NCBI GenBank assembly: GCA_036172665.1
Contig: CM069875.1
Coordinates: forward strand, 23,653,806 to 23,717,805
Reading direction: 5' to 3'
Source: Prosopocoilus inquinatus
Taxonomy: Eukaryota; Arthropoda; Insecta; Coleoptera; Lucanidae
Length of the DNA stretch: 64,000 nucleotides
How positions within the stretch are numbered: the stretch's first letter is position 1; each line of letters opens with the position of its first letter. Position numbers and translations under genes: made by a program. Positions 23,751 through 36,339 of this stretch are shown here, in pieces. Under the pieces are notes generated by a model. The model made no database searches and was not told the DNA's origin. It was given only the letters and a program-made list of their open reading frames with translations.

Positions 23751-23909
23751 ATTCGACGCCAGGCATGGCTGCGAGCACGTCGGGGGGCGTTCCGACCAGC
23801 GGGACCCTTCTACAGTGCACGGACGAACGCTCCGCCGGATTAGCGGGCTGGCCGGTAGGTGGTGCCCATAACTCCGCCCTGGCTACGCCTACCTTGTGGC
23901 AGTACCCTG
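23751..23909 (+). CDS. wge: Internal exon C of the wge-like gene
   Basis: The acceptor is cttgtatgtcag (AG at 23749-23750) and the donor is CCTG/GTAAGT (GT at 23910). It is 159 nt, phase 1 at both ends. The split codon from exon B completes as Asp and translation proceeds DSTPGMAASTSGGVPTSG ... CTDERSAGLAGWPVGGAH ... ATPTLWQYP. The open frame also runs upstream to an ATG at 23723, but the acceptor at 23750 keeps the frame with exon B and is preferred. The large minus-strand ORF opposite (23479-24000) is a shadow. Confidence 0.8.
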
Positions 23910-24653
23910 GTAAGTATACTTGACCGATGACTTTTTGATTCAGTTTTTTTTTGTACTCGAACCGGTTTTTTCTTGCCTTGTACTTAGACGTTTTTTGCAC
24001 TTATGTATCCTATTAGGACGGCCGTTATGGTACTGAGTAATGCGGTAGTCACAATTATGACGTGTGTTTTCGTTTGTTTTTTTACCCCTCTTCTTTTTAC
24101 CACTAATCCTTTGGATTTTTTATATCAAGAATTTATGACTGCTTTCTTGGAAGGGACGGCCACAATTATATAAGAAGCGTCATATGCATCCGGCTTAATA
24201 ATTTAAAATGCAATTCTGAATTATGAATGTTAGTAGGTAGTAGGCGTCCAGAAACGTATTGGAAGATTTCTCAGAAACAACACCATACTAATATTACGTC
24301 ATCGAAGAGTAGTCTAATGTCTGTGTTTTCCGAGACTCCTCCATCAAATTATGCAAATTAATTTGTTGGCAAGTTGTAGTTTGTTCTTTGTTGTTTATCA
24401 TTTAAAGTCAATGACTTGTTAGCTTGTTTTGCTAAGATACCTAGTCGATTATGTAACAGTGTTGTTATAAGTGTCGTATGCCTTACATTTAGCTTAAATT
24501 TGAAATGAAATTATAAAATAATAGGCGTGCAGAAGAGTATTGGAAGTTTTTCTTAAAATAAAAAAAAAAAAAACTCCTATTCGACTCAACAAAAAGAAAA
24601 AAAATTGTAACAGTAATGAAGAAAATTTGAATGGTGTGGTAAACTGAAAAAAC

Positions 24654-25719
24654 CAGTGGCGTAGCTGTAGGAGTTACGGGGATTGCAATGCAACCTGGTG
24701 CTAAGATGCCAAAGGCAGTATTTTTAAATGCAGAATACAGTCCAAAATAAGTAAACAAGAAAGAGAATAAACAAAAAAAAGAAAAATTAAGAAAATTTAC
24801 TTTTGAAGATAATACGCCGGAAAACAATTTCAAAACAACCGGAAAACGCTAAGTTTCAAACGAGAATTTCGAATGACCGGCGTTTGTAGCGCCTTCTGTT
24901 AATTCGAGCCGTAAATTTGTAATTTGCCCGGGAAGAGATTAGAAAACAACTGAAAAAAGTCGAGAGAGAAAGTTCAGAAACATAGTATTGAAAAGAACTT
25001 CGAATAAATAAAGTTTTAATTAAATAGTTAAAGCGGAAGGATTTAAAAACACATGTAGCGCCATCTGTTACCTTACCGTACTCTTTATTTATCCGAAAAC
25101 AACTGAAAATCCTAAGAACGTTCAAGAACAAAGTTTTTAAAGCAACTTTGAATTAAAGAAAAATTGTAACGCCAACTTTTTGCATTTGTTAGAGTTTTAA
25201 CGTTGTCCTCTATATCTGTGAGGAAGTAATTTCGATTGGAAAACTTTAAGAAAATTCAAGATATAATCTTACCAAAAACAAATTTCGAATAAATAAAGTT
25301 GACCAGGCATGGTTAGAAAAAAGTTTTCCAGTTTTCAGACTTAACCGGCGCCATCTGCTAATCTGTAGCTGCAATTAATTTCGTCTCCTTTAAATGCCGG
25401 AAGACCGTTTCATAACAGTTAGAAAGAAATTTCTTCAAGAGAGTGTTCGACAAACAGTGTAAATATAACTCCGTTTAGCGCCAGTTTTCAAGAGCTTTTC
25501 TAACCTAAAATTTTGACCGCTCTTGTCAGCTTTTAGGAAATAGGATATTTCAACCGAAATAAAATGGTCTTGATTTATAGAAGATAAGCGTTTAAAGAAA
25601 TGAACTTTTCAAAGATTTTTTTTCAGTTTTACGTTCTTAATAATATATTTTGTATTAATAAAAGGCGCTGATATATAAGTTTTTACCACCCGGCGACTTG
25701 ACTTCTAGTTACGCCACTG
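24654..25719. mobile_element. hAT-like non-autonomous element with degenerate internal tandem modules
   Basis: The ends are cagtggcgtag and its near complement ctagttacgccactg, typical of hAT-type termini. A related end, cagtggcgtaac, appears alone near 32566. The interior is a series of decayed repeats of roughly 170 bp. Each is marked by a gcgccatctgtta-like phrase (24890, 25059, 25169, 25345, 25478), usually with gaaaacaactgaaa and tcgaataaataaagtt. No transposase was seen. A clean 8-bp target duplication could not be defined. Confidence 0.55.
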
Positions 25720-26065
25720 AAAAACTTTTGTCCGTTTCAAGATTAAAAAAACTGTGTACTTGAAAAAAAAAAAACGTAAAGGTAGTAATGAAAGCAACAA
25801 AAGTTATCGTCAAAATTTCATAGAAATAAGTCAGAGGAATTTGAAATAAAGAGTAAAACTTAGAAATTTTCCGCTTGCAAACTTTTCAACATTGTACCAT
25901 ATGTTTACAAAATATTTGTGATAAAGATAGGGCCACGGAAGAGTAAATACATAATATGTAGTAACCTACAACACCAAGCAATTGTCAATTCATAATTGGC
26001 AAGTAAATAAATTAATTGATGTAATTAGTATTTGAGGGAAAAGTTTTACCTTTACCAAAAATTTA

Positions 26066-26517
26066 CATTGACCGGCAAAATAAACTGGCCAAAACTAATA
26101 AAATGTTTTTTTTTTTTAACTAATGAATGGTATTAGTAATAACCACTTAATGTATAAACGGGATGTGGAAATTAGCTGAGATAAAGTTTACAAAAATTTA
26201 ATTTGAAAAAAGTTACAGATACAGTGAAAGTACAATTTTTTATTCGATGTTAAAATTACAGTTGACTCTTTAATGAACTTTCTGAGTTCTGAGTATTCGT
26301 TAAAAAAATTTAAATTTGAAAACTTGCTTCACATTTTTCTTGCTGAAAAAACTTGCAAGTTTTGGAGATTGTTTGGCAAGGTTAGATAAAAATTTAGTTG
26401 CAAATAGTCCGATTCATTAAAATTAAGCCATTTCCCGTTCAGCAACGATTTAAGTGATTATGATACATGTTATAAAATATTTTACGGTGGTTTTAGTTTT
26501 TTTTTTGCCGGTCAGTG
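26066..26517. mobile_element. Non-autonomous mariner-like element
   Basis: The termini cattgaccggcaaaa and (reverse strand) cactgaccggcaaaaaa are flanked by TA on both sides. The element is 452 bp with no coding sequence. Confidence 0.65.
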
Positions 26518-27382
26518 TATGGTGAATGGTATTTCAAGAGAACTAAACCATAATATAAAGGAAAAATCAAACAAAAGTAGACAATGTGATACCAATAACA
26601 AGAAAAAGATACATAATTGTACGAGCTTTTCAAGAAACTCTAGATTTTCCTCCGAGTACGCTAATCGCCAAAACTGTGACGAGTATCAGGTGGTGTTGCG
26701 ACGAGTCTCGTTTTTAAGAATCGAGTTGACTGATTACTTTTATAAAAGAATCGAGTTTCAACGACTCGAGTCAAGAGGAACAGATGATAAGTTGTATAAT
26801 AGAGTTATTTAACACCATTTCATTAAAAATTAAATCCAACTTACGTGCTTAATTGAATGAAAACTATTTTCCTTACTAACATTATATTATATAACATTAA
26901 AATATATAATTTTAAAATTATAATTTTCGTGAAGAAATTGTCAAACACACAGCGAAACGTAAACATAAATCTCAGTTTTTCCAAGTGTCCGCAACAAAAT
27001 AATTATATAGGGTGTCCTATACTCAATATAGGCTGTACACGCTGTGTTCACTCTTCTAAAATTTTTATTTTTTACATAAAATCCAGAATCCAAAAATTAA
27101 AGAAAGAGCTGTATTTTTCGACGTAGTACTGGCCACCATACGACTTCAGGTTTCGCCGAAAGTGCCATGAACTTTCTTCTTTTAAACAGAACGGGCTGTA
27201 CCTATATTTTTACATATTTGGAATCTACAGATCATTATGAGTCCGAATCCGTATCACTTGGTACTTTTGGTTTCCATGACAACGAAATTATTTTTTGTTT
27301 TTTTTTTTAATTTTCAAAGCTATAAATCATATGAAATTTCATTCTAGAACGATCAAATAATTCTAGAAAGTCTAGAACTAAA

Positions 27383-27697
27383 ATAGTAAAGGAGACTGTG
27401 GTTTAAGAGATAATTGAAATTAACCTCCGCCCACAAAAATTTTTATATCCGTAGATACGTATTTCGGTAGCTAAGCTGCCCTCTTCCGTACGCTACCAAC
27501 TTAAAAGCACTAAAGAGATCTAAAAACAACCTAATAATTAATAAATAAATTAACAACCTAATAATTAATAATAGTAATTACTATTAGGTTGTTTTTAGAT
27601 CTTTTTAGTGCTTTTAAGTTGGTAGCGTAAGTTAGTAGGGTAGTGAAGATGGCAGCTTAGCTGCCGAAATACGGATATAAAAATTATTGTCGTAATT
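27383..27697. mobile_element. Penelope-type terminal repeat foldback with family-2 hammerhead relics
   Basis: Two copies of one terminal segment face each other. The left arm has cctccgcccac, tttttatatccgtagat, gctaagctgcc, tacgctaccaacttaaaag and cactaaagagatctaaaaac. The right arm is the reverse complement from about 27575 to 27697, around a short AT-rich spacer. The same segment starts the element at 39194. The left arm (minus strand) holds a hammerhead with core CGGAAGA, i.e. position 4 U changed to G. The right arm (plus) has GTGAAGA and has lost the cleavage-site octamer. Both copies look catalytically dead. Confidence 0.65.
27450..27492 (-). ncRNA. Decayed family-2 hammerhead ribozyme
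   Basis: Minus-strand order: stem I CGTA, core CGGAAGA (canonical CUGANGA with U4 changed to G), stem II (CAGC-type) closed by a UUA loop, GAAA, the self-complementary stem III AUACGUAU, cleavage base C, stem I return strand TACG. Stems I and III and the cleavage site are preserved, but the invariant U4 change should abolish activity. Confidence 0.55.
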
Positions 27698-28429
27698 TTT
27701 TTCTTTCAAATGCAACGTCTTACGGCTCTTCTCTTCGACATCTGTCACTTTCTAAAAGGAGAACGTTTTCTTCTTCAGTATGGCATTAATAACATCAAAA
27801 TTAAAGTTCTCTTGGGAACATTCATTTTTTAACGTGCGTACCTCTCAGAAAACACCAATTAAAAAATATTCGTAAACTAATTTATTATTCTCTGCTACAA
27901 TGGTTGCAACTGTCTGCGATTGATGAACATGGAGGAAAATTAAAACCAGCGTTTTCTAAAGTTGCTCATTTTCTCCTCTCTTACAACCCATAAATAAGTA
28001 GACAAACTTAGTACCTACTATTCGTTAATTTTCAATAAACGTTATAGAAAAACATAGAGCACCGATGACGAAAATGGATACAGTAACAAAATTAAAAAGA
28101 CTCTTACGTGGAACCTCGTTTTCCCTTTTATTCACTTTCAGTTTCATTTTCACCTTTTGATAAAGGTCCTAATAACAGCTTGCGACGTGTAAGAACTATC
28201 CAAATTTCTTTTCTGCGTCGAACAAAGAAAGGGTATCCGATCAAATGTTACTCATTTATTAATTATTATTAATTGTTGGACAAGATCCTTGGTTGAAAAG
28301 TAAAACTGACCTATCAGAACAACCTCCAACGTTTCTATCCCCAAGAGAAAAGAATATGCTTAACCAACCCAAAAGGTCGTATGTACGTGGTAGGTCATAA
28401 TTCGATTGGAAGAGTTAGAGAATTAAGTT

Positions 28430-30720
28430 TTAATAATTGGATACTTATTTTCGTGATGATGAAAACAAACAGAAAGGAGAGTTTGAAGAGTTTGATGCGT
28501 AAAAGAGGCAAGTAAGAAAATTTGCTGTCTACAAACTTTTTTAACACATAGTAATAATATATTACAAGAATAGTTGCTAGAAGAAGAAGAAGAAGAATTG
28601 GAAGGACCTTTAAAGAATGTAATAATTAAAAAAAAAATAGAAGGAAGGCATATCAGAAGTAATGAAATAATACAATAATTAGGAGTAAGAAAATCTGAAG
28701 CGCTACTGACACTAAAAGTCAGTGGCAACAAAGTCTTTAATATCATCAGTAAAACATTAAAAAGCAAAATGTATGCAAAAAGGGTGAAATGAATATTAAA
28801 CAAAACCTTAATGAATGCAATAATTTTGCAAAGAGGAAGTAAGGACTGAAACACGAAAACAAGAAGAAAGTCATGAGAGTAGCAAAAATAGGGAAACTTA
28901 AGAGCAAATGAGAACATCAGACAGAATAAGAAAGAACAATTAGTTAGAAAGTTAAGGAGGAAAACGTAATGAAAATCGAAAAACACCGGAGATTGAAATG
29001 TTAAAGACTTTTTTGGAGGACCAGTCAGGTAGAGGCTACAAATTTAGTAAAAAATGGGATCTACTACAGAGAAGAAATAAGGAGAGAGGTCAAAACAGTT
29101 TTCAATTTCCTGAAATAAAAATATCAGATAGTGACAAGCAGTAAATAGTATGCATAAGAATATTGAAAATAATAAAACATGGAAAATATAAAAATAAAAG
29201 TGTTGTTACAATCATCGATTAGTCTGTTTCTTGAATTCTACACGAGTATTCTTTTAAATTGGAGTGTGGATGGTTCTCGTATCGGGTTAAGAATGGAAGT
29301 CCCTCTATGCAGGGGCGTCGAGAAGTGAAGGACGATGGCATAAAATTTACCAGCTGCGGCCCGGACAACACGGACCTCGAGATCATCACAATCCTTATCT
29401 ATGCTCCTGCATTTAGGACCCAAATAATATTTTTCTCCGGGCTCAGACACCCCTACCTCTCTAAATAAATAGAACTCAGCTCGTAGTTTCAATGATTTAT
29501 TATCTAGAGAGCGATTGATAGCAATATACTTAGAACAATATAAGTAATGAAAGTGTAATTAATTAAAGCAGTTTTTTTTTTCATTTAATTTTAATTGATA
29601 TTGTGAAATTAAACCTCTACTCACGTTATAAAATACAAATGCACATTTTGTATTGTACAGCAGGTAACTGCGCAAGTCATGTAATCGCGAGTTGACATTG
29701 TTCGACGTCCACTGAACTTTGATTTAAACTTCTTAAAAATGTTGGGTAAAAGTATTACTACAAAACTAATTCATTCACACACCTTGACATTTGATGGATC
29801 GCTTTATTTGTAATAGTTTATTATATCTGTACCTATGTCAATGAAACTACGTAAATACACTCAGATTCAAAAATTCTAACTATATTTATATTTTAGTTCT
29901 ATTTCGGGCTTTGTTTTTCTTGGTACAATTCTTGTCAGTTCAAAATTGCATAATACATTCTTCTGAGAACATTTTCTAAACAAAGTAAATTTTATTAGAA
30001 TGCCATTATTATTTATTATTTTAATACTATCCGTACACAATTTTATTGAGTCATTCCCTTGAGCTTGTCTTACACTGTACTATTTTTGTGACGTCAAAAT
30101 ACTACTAGATTATATTTATAACAAATGTTGCAGTTTCTGTTACACCGACAATATATTATAATACGATTGTCTAGATAAATAACAATGTTTTTAGTTGGTA
30201 AATCTGTTTAAAGCAAACCTTATTCTACACACTATCTTTTGATAATAGATTTCTTTTTTTCCTGTTTGACACTGCTAACAAAATATCATTTTCATGAGTT
30301 TCATAAGTATCATTTTCTACCAATTTTTATTTTCTATAATTTATTGTGACCCAAGCTTTACTCTGATTTTTGTGTCAAAAGATTGTCATGGGACCAACCA
30401 ATGCATCAGTTGATCCATCAATGATTTTGTTACTTACGTACGGATGCCTGGATCAGGTCAAAGAAGATCAAATCTTTAATAAAACCAATTATATGACTTG
30501 ACAAAGAAGGAAGAAAGCCTGGGAGTTGCAAAAGAATAGAAATTAAGTGCAAGTGACAATATCAGACAGAATTAGAAAAAACAAACAGCTAGAAAATTAA
30601 ATAGGAAAGCGTAACAAAAAAAAGCAACAAAACACAGGTTGGCATGTATTTGAAAAGCCAATCAATTTAATGCAAAATGAAAACCAAGAGAGAAGAAATA
30701 AAACTTGAAACTAATTCGAC
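28430..30720. repeat. Purine-rich region with a diverged direct repeat
   Basis: The plus strand is strongly purine-rich over 28430-29110 and 30480-30720. The two parts share a block: catcagacagaataagaaag near 28915 and tatcagacagaattagaaaa near 30560, each followed by cagttagaaa-like and gaaaacgtaa-like stretches. This suggests two relics of one repeat in the same orientation. The long hydrophobic minus-strand ORF at 28423-28986 is a by-product of the purine skew. Between them, 29270-29460 is a short GC-richer patch starting near caggggcgtc, possibly a small TIR fragment. Confidence 0.45.
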
Positions 30721-30904
30721 TTATACACGGAGACTTGGGTTGGGTCAAAAAGGATTGAGTTAATATTTGATCCTAATTATATCGCTTGATAGCCACGACA
30801 CCCACTGAGGTAACAAATCGGTTAAACGAAATTTAAATGTGTCAGAAAGTGTGTAGATGGATGAAGATTAGCCGGTGGTCATAGAACCTGAAGGCTAACA
30901 GATT

Positions 30905-31145
30905 CAGTATTTTTTTTTTAATTTTTTTAAACAGATAAAACAGCGACATCTTACGATCGCTTTTTGACCTGACATTGCAGTAGGATAACAAATTGAAGCA
31001 AATTTTCTCCTAATAAGTAATATTTGTTTGCAGTGCGAAGGTCGAGCTACGTCTCTGCTGACGAAGCCCCAAGCAGGGCTGAAACAGCTGTACAGAGGCT
31101 GCTCGAGGTTTTCACTGCAATCAAAAACGATTTGCAACAAATTTT
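30905..31145 (+). repeat. Family-1 hammerhead repeat unit, single copy
   Basis: The unit starts with taaacagataaaacagcgac and ctgacattgcagtaggata, shared with 45910-45975. It continues through the ribozyme (31042-31106) to ttcactgcaatcaaaaacga. Apart from the interposed inverted copy, the order prefix, ribozyme, tail matches the plus-strand arm at 45903-46343. This is a dispersed retroelement terminal unit. Confidence 0.75.
31042..31106 (+). ncRNA. Type I hammerhead ribozyme, family 1, copy A (intact)
   Basis: In order: stem I TCGAGC (31042-31047), internal loop, CTCTG (31053-31057); core CTGACGA (31058-31064); stem II AGCCC/GGGCT (31065-31069, 31076-31080) with a 6-nt loop; GAAA (31081-31084); stem III ACAGCUGU (fully self-complementary); cleavage base A31092 in a GUA site; stem I return CAGAG (31093-31097), internal loop, GCTCGA (31101-31106). 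Every invariant hammerhead position is present. The short stem III fits dimeric cleavage. Confidence 0.88.
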
Positions 31146-32012
31146 CTTAATTTTTTTAGTTTGGGGGAATCAAAATTGTATCTGATATTAATAGATAGAC
31201 TTCACAGAATGTAGAGAAGTCGAAAAGTGGAGGAGAAGAAGAACAGAACCAATGTGATCAAAATCAAAAGAAATATTTGATTGAGTGGTACTTACCCAGA
31301 TTCGAACCAGACTGTTCTAAATTTATTAAATTCTATTCTCAAAAGAAATTTCATAATTTTGTTTTTATGAATAAAAATCATTTTTTCTGTGACAGTTTGT
31401 TTGTTTCTCGGTGTTTCATGTTACAACAAAGCTTGTAAGCAATTAGATTTATTTTAATTTTAAGGTGAAGCTTTAACGTTAGCTAAATATACAACCACTT
31501 TCTCCACAAGTCTATCATTTAGAGTACAGTGTAGGAAACGTACGCTAAAGTTTTGATAGTTCATTGAATGTGATTTCAACCTAGTACCTTGAACAGGAGT
31601 GATCTTCAACTGTAGAGTCTGCTTTAAAAAAGAAACAAACTTCAAAAAAAACTGAAACTACCAGGAATCTTCATCGTTATTTCGACAAATTTCCGAACAT
31701 TTATTTCGACAGATTTTTTACGATACCGTCCTTGCAAAACAATGAATGGGAAGGCAATTGAAGGAATCCAATGCAACAAATACGTTTCTCTCCAAAATTG
31801 TTTTCCTCGACGATCTATCTCAAATTAATTTTGAATTTATTTGTGATTGATGGAGAAGGATACGATAACAACTGATTATTTGTAGAGAAAATGCTCAAAA
31901 TGCGTATTCACGAAACAATTCTTATAATGAATGACGCAGATACGTTAACTAGGGACTACCCATGACAATCATCAAGTACATGACTTCCAAATGACATTCA
32001 TCATACAGCAAA

Positions 32013-32186
32013 GGAATATAGAATTTCTCTATTCAATGATAAACTTAAGTAATGCCAGAAGGAGAAATCAGCATTTTATAAAAATATAGTCATATATTCC
32101 GCAAGAGAATAAAAAATTTCTGTATTGGACGATAAAATGAAGCAATGTCAGAGGGAGAAACAGCATTTTGTAAAAAATTATAAAAG
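32013..32186. repeat. Two-copy tandem duplication, period about 93 bp
   Basis: gaatatagaatttctctatt ... ggagaaatcagcatttta at 32014 is followed by gaataaaaaatttctgtatt ... ggagaaacagcattttgta at 32107. It is diverged and non-coding. Confidence 0.7.
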
Positions 32187-33189
32187 AAGTATTTTATTAA
32201 TAAAATATATACTAAAAAAATAAATGTAGACCAGGTTATCTGCAGTGAAAATAACGGAAAAAGGCATAAACAGTATAAAAGAAAAACATAAAGGGAGAAT
32301 CAATGAAACTAGCCCAGCAAACAAAAAACATAGTTAAGACCTCAAGCTCATAAGGAGAATTTATTACTGGTCTTGGTTAATTTTTAAACTTTAGAGAGAG
32401 CATTTGTCCGAATAATTTGTTAAAAATTTAAATGGCAGCTTCTTCCGATGGTGTAAGATCCTTGCTTTCAACTATACCAAGTTCCACATGATCACTCAAA
32501 CTAGACAACCAAACTCACATGTATGGTATTACTTAAAAACACAGTTAAAACAATAAGATAATCAGTGGCGTAACCTGTGAATTATATAGCACCGCTGAAT
32601 ATGAATTTTCGGGGAATCTTGAAATGTACCTCGACCACAATTCAAGCTTTGCAGGACTTTGCATCTATCAGATAACATTTATTTAAAATGCCGTAGTTTT
32701 TTTAATGTCTAAGGGCTAGAGGATGTATGTCTATAATTTCATCACTAAAATTTGCACCTCGTAGCACAATTTCTTATATCAACAGCTGTTCCAATAAAAC
32801 CCAAAGTTTAGTATAACAATAAAAGAAAGAAATCAGGAAAATATCAGCTCTTCTGAAAAGTGCAGCTTTTAGAAATGCGAACTCTTTCATCTTGAGCGAA
32901 AATATGCGAATGATTAAGCATTTCTGTGCCTTCAAATTTAAAAAAATTGGTCGAACACCGAAGAAGGAAGCTGCAATCGGAGTTTATGTTATGGTTGAGG
33001 TTCATTTCAAGATTCGGGAAACCTATTGAGAGTGCATTTATCATTTATGGTGCTTTTACGGTTTTTTGAGCTATTGCTCAACTGTCCAGATCATGCACAC
33101 AGACGAAATTATTATATCCACTGTTATAGTGTTTTTTTTTTTTTTTAATCTGGCGTCGAAGTTGGCTATGATAGTTTAATTGTGAACTA

Positions 33190-33431
33190 GGGTCCCTAGA
33201 TTTGATTGACATTTAACATGTCGGAAAGCATTCGGAAACACAATGTCATTTTCGTTAGTAATGTTAGATTTTATAGTTGGCTAACCTAACTTGATATGAT
33301 TTCCCGTGAATTAGAAAGAATAAAACATAGTATTGTTATTTCGTATATGATACGGAACTTGAGTGGTGGATCTGACGTTGTGTTTCCAAACCCTCTTCGA
33401 CAAGTTAAATTGCAATCAAATTTAGGGACCC
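33190..33431. mobile_element. 242-bp TA-targeted MITE
   Basis: It is flanked by TA on both sides. The TIRs start gggtccctagatttgatt and gggtccctaaatttgatt. Subterminal similarity continues to ggaaacacaatgtca on the left and ggaaacacaacgtca on the right (reverse strand). No ORF. Confidence 0.75.
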
Positions 33432-36339
33432 TATCCTGAACCATCATACAAATTTATTATCAGTTGTCAATTTATCATTTGAATTTACCACTACGGCACA
33501 CCTAATCTTGCTTTTTAGTACGATGTTAACAATAAATCGGAAAATTGTTGGCGGAATTATTCAAAACAATTTAGATTTCGCCATTTTATTCGAAAAAAAC
33601 AAACTCGAAGCAAATGACGGATATCAGATGTTTAAAAAATTGTGTTGCATTCACCAATAAACACGTCATCGAAAATTTAAAAAGCACCTGTTATTTAAAT
33701 TCGTGCGTTGGCTTACCCGGCACATATTTTTATGGTCCAGAACTTGAAATTACATTATAAGGTGTGTTTTGGTAAGAAGGTTCTTACCGTTTTGATTGCC
33801 ATAGCTTAGTATAGTCGGAGGTTGAGGTGAATCCGAAAGAATAATTCCTTGAACACTTTTTTCTAAAGAAATACGAAAATTATTGAGCCCCAAGTAATCT
33901 CTTTAAACGGTAATTACTAAAACAGTCCGAAAAGAAATTACGCTAATTTTCTTTGACTGCATCTATAATTAAAAAATATTAAAGTTTAAGGGAAACTTCA
34001 TATACGCTACGATAGTAAAATGATGTGATTTCTTACTCTGATCCAATACTTGACATTTGACATGACTTGAGGAAGCTCAACATTCATCCCTTCATGACAA
34101 CACACCTCCATTCTTTCAAACGAGACAACGCAAAATCTGTCAAAATCCTCATGCAACTTCGCATAAATGACAGACTGCTTCGTCCAAATTATTCGGGGTT
34201 AGAAATGGCAGCGGTACCCAGCAACATGGAAGAATCCAGTAAGAAAACTTCCGGTAGTAGAAAAACTCTGCGTAAATAATAAACAAACCTTAGAAAATAT
34301 TTTCCTAATCACCCAGTTTAAAGTACAAGACAAATATTTACAGTCTTTTTGCTCGTTTTTCTGAAGAAAAATATAGCCGAATACGTGCTTGTGTATGAGT
34401 GTTTACGGCATGAATAAACCTGACTGGAGCGGCACTGTAGAACGTACGACGAACAACTATTTAACTGGTAGATGTACAAAGCCTCCGAACCCAACAAAAA
34501 TGCACAAATTGCACTCGCAAATGACGCAAACAACCCGTCTGTAAAATGGAGCTACCGCACCACACACACGACTCTAAAGGGAAGGAAAATACGTCACGAA
34601 AAACATTACGTAATTTCCGCTTACTTCGACAGAAGGCATCGATAAATATATTGATTTATTTCAAGGTTGGTAAAACTGATATTGCATGTAGTAGGTTGCC
34701 TGGTTCCCATTTAACATGCAGTTTGAAAGTTACTTTCCGCAAAAGTCTCGTGACTTCACACGAAACTTCTGTCCGTCACAGTGAAGTAAATAGAGTGAGT
34801 TTTAATCTACTTCCTAAAACTTAATCTAATTCACTAAAAATGGAATCAATTCTATGGTCCTATTGATCGTATAATGCAAAAACCTGATTAATATGCTCAA
34901 TGGAATTTTTCACGTGCGTGACGTAACGAGTTACATAACCTCTGTACCCACCCTTGATCAAGGCAACCTTCTAATACACAGTCCAGCTCCACCAACCTTA
35001 ATTTATTTGACCGTTGGCGACATCTAAAATTCTAATTCCCGAAAATAAAAACAGTATAACTGAAGAAGGTTCGTTACTTAGATCACAACGTCCGCATTAA
35101 AATTGAAAAACTAAATCAAAAGTCGCGAGAAATAAGAATTTCAATAAAGAATTTTCGAAACAAGATGAAAGAATGTAAAGTAACGGTCAGTGATAAAGCG
35201 AACGTTACAAAGGAATGAATGTTTAGCATAAAGACAAATCTAATTTAAACAACTGTACTTTTCTTCGTAGGTCAGAACTTTTTTCGTCTCTTTCTAGTAC
35301 TTTTATTTTCATACTATTGGTAACACTGCATATAAGGAAAACGAAGGAAAGATTCCAACGTTAAACGTAACTCGTTAGAAAAGATCCGTTCACACAAAAT
35401 AATTTCTTCGAAATTGTTTAGAATATTACGAAATATCTCTAAATCGATTAGAAACTGTAACAAGCTGTTATAATTAATCGTATTTTAAATATAAAATGTG
35501 TTATTAGTTTACGTATTTCAAAGAGGAGACACAAATTTGCTCAATTTAACAAAATTGAGGCAGGTTACAAAAAGTCAGTATTTCATCAAATCGATATTAA
35601 TTGCTATTCGTCTCCATCTTATTTAGGTATTAAATCCTTAAAGATATAAAAAAAATCTAAACAAATTCTGATAAATCAAAATCACAAAAAATAAATGTAG
35701 TGTATTTCGAAGGAGCAAAATAAGTTACCACATCTACATAACATTTGAAATTGCTAGATTTTTTTAATTTGTAAATCACTTGCGTATTCAGCGAAAATCT
35801 CTATGATGCATGCCTTTTTGGACAACTGGGTGACATATTGCACATTATTAGCCGTCGGTACGTCGACATTTGCCTAGTGACTAGTCCTTCACCCAGATGA
35901 GTTCTCGGACTTGGGCATTGACTCGTCGCAACTGTCAACTAACTTTCTACGCTCATTTCCACTAAACCTCTAATCTCCATACAATAGGACCATTCCCTTT
36001 GTCCGTTCGCATTCAATTCAAAGCAGTTGAGAGAGAGTGATCGCTGGAAAATCTCGGGCTATTTACCAAGAATTTTAGGACATAACTACTGAAATGTTTA
36101 CCTCATGAAAAGAACAAGTTCGATTTTGTTTAAAGGGCTTTAATTCGTGAAATAAATCATAAGAGGCTTAAATTTGTAGCGTGTAAGGTTTTCGTGTAAA
36201 GAATGCATTCGATTTTGTTGGACATTTTATCGTAAGAGGCAGAAATTTAAAATACGAAGCACCTGGATTTAAAATATACTCGTCGACTTTTATACATAGA
36301 AGATGCATGTGTACATACTATAAAAATGGTTTATTACAT

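Larger units (their letters stand above)
31146..36339. other. Intron DNA with few recognisable elements
   Basis: Apart from the tandem at 32013 and the MITE at 33190, this stretch holds a lone hAT-like end near 32566 (cagtggcgtaac) and otherwise unassigned AT-rich DNA. The small ORFs here have no family resemblance. Confidence 0.45.

Noticed and set aside
23479..24000. 173-codon minus-strand ORF
   Set aside because: It lies opposite exon C, whose plus-strand frame has matching splice sites and continuity with the other exons.
28423..28986. 187-codon hydrophobic minus-strand ORF
   Set aside because: It is opposite a purine-rich plus strand; the Phe/Leu/Ser/Ile-rich sequence is what that skew would encode. 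No transmembrane family resemblance.
29238..29492. Paired ORFs on both strands in a GC-richer patch
   Set aside because: No splice sites or family match; more like a small TIR fragment (caggggcgtc ... acccctac) without a clear target repeat.
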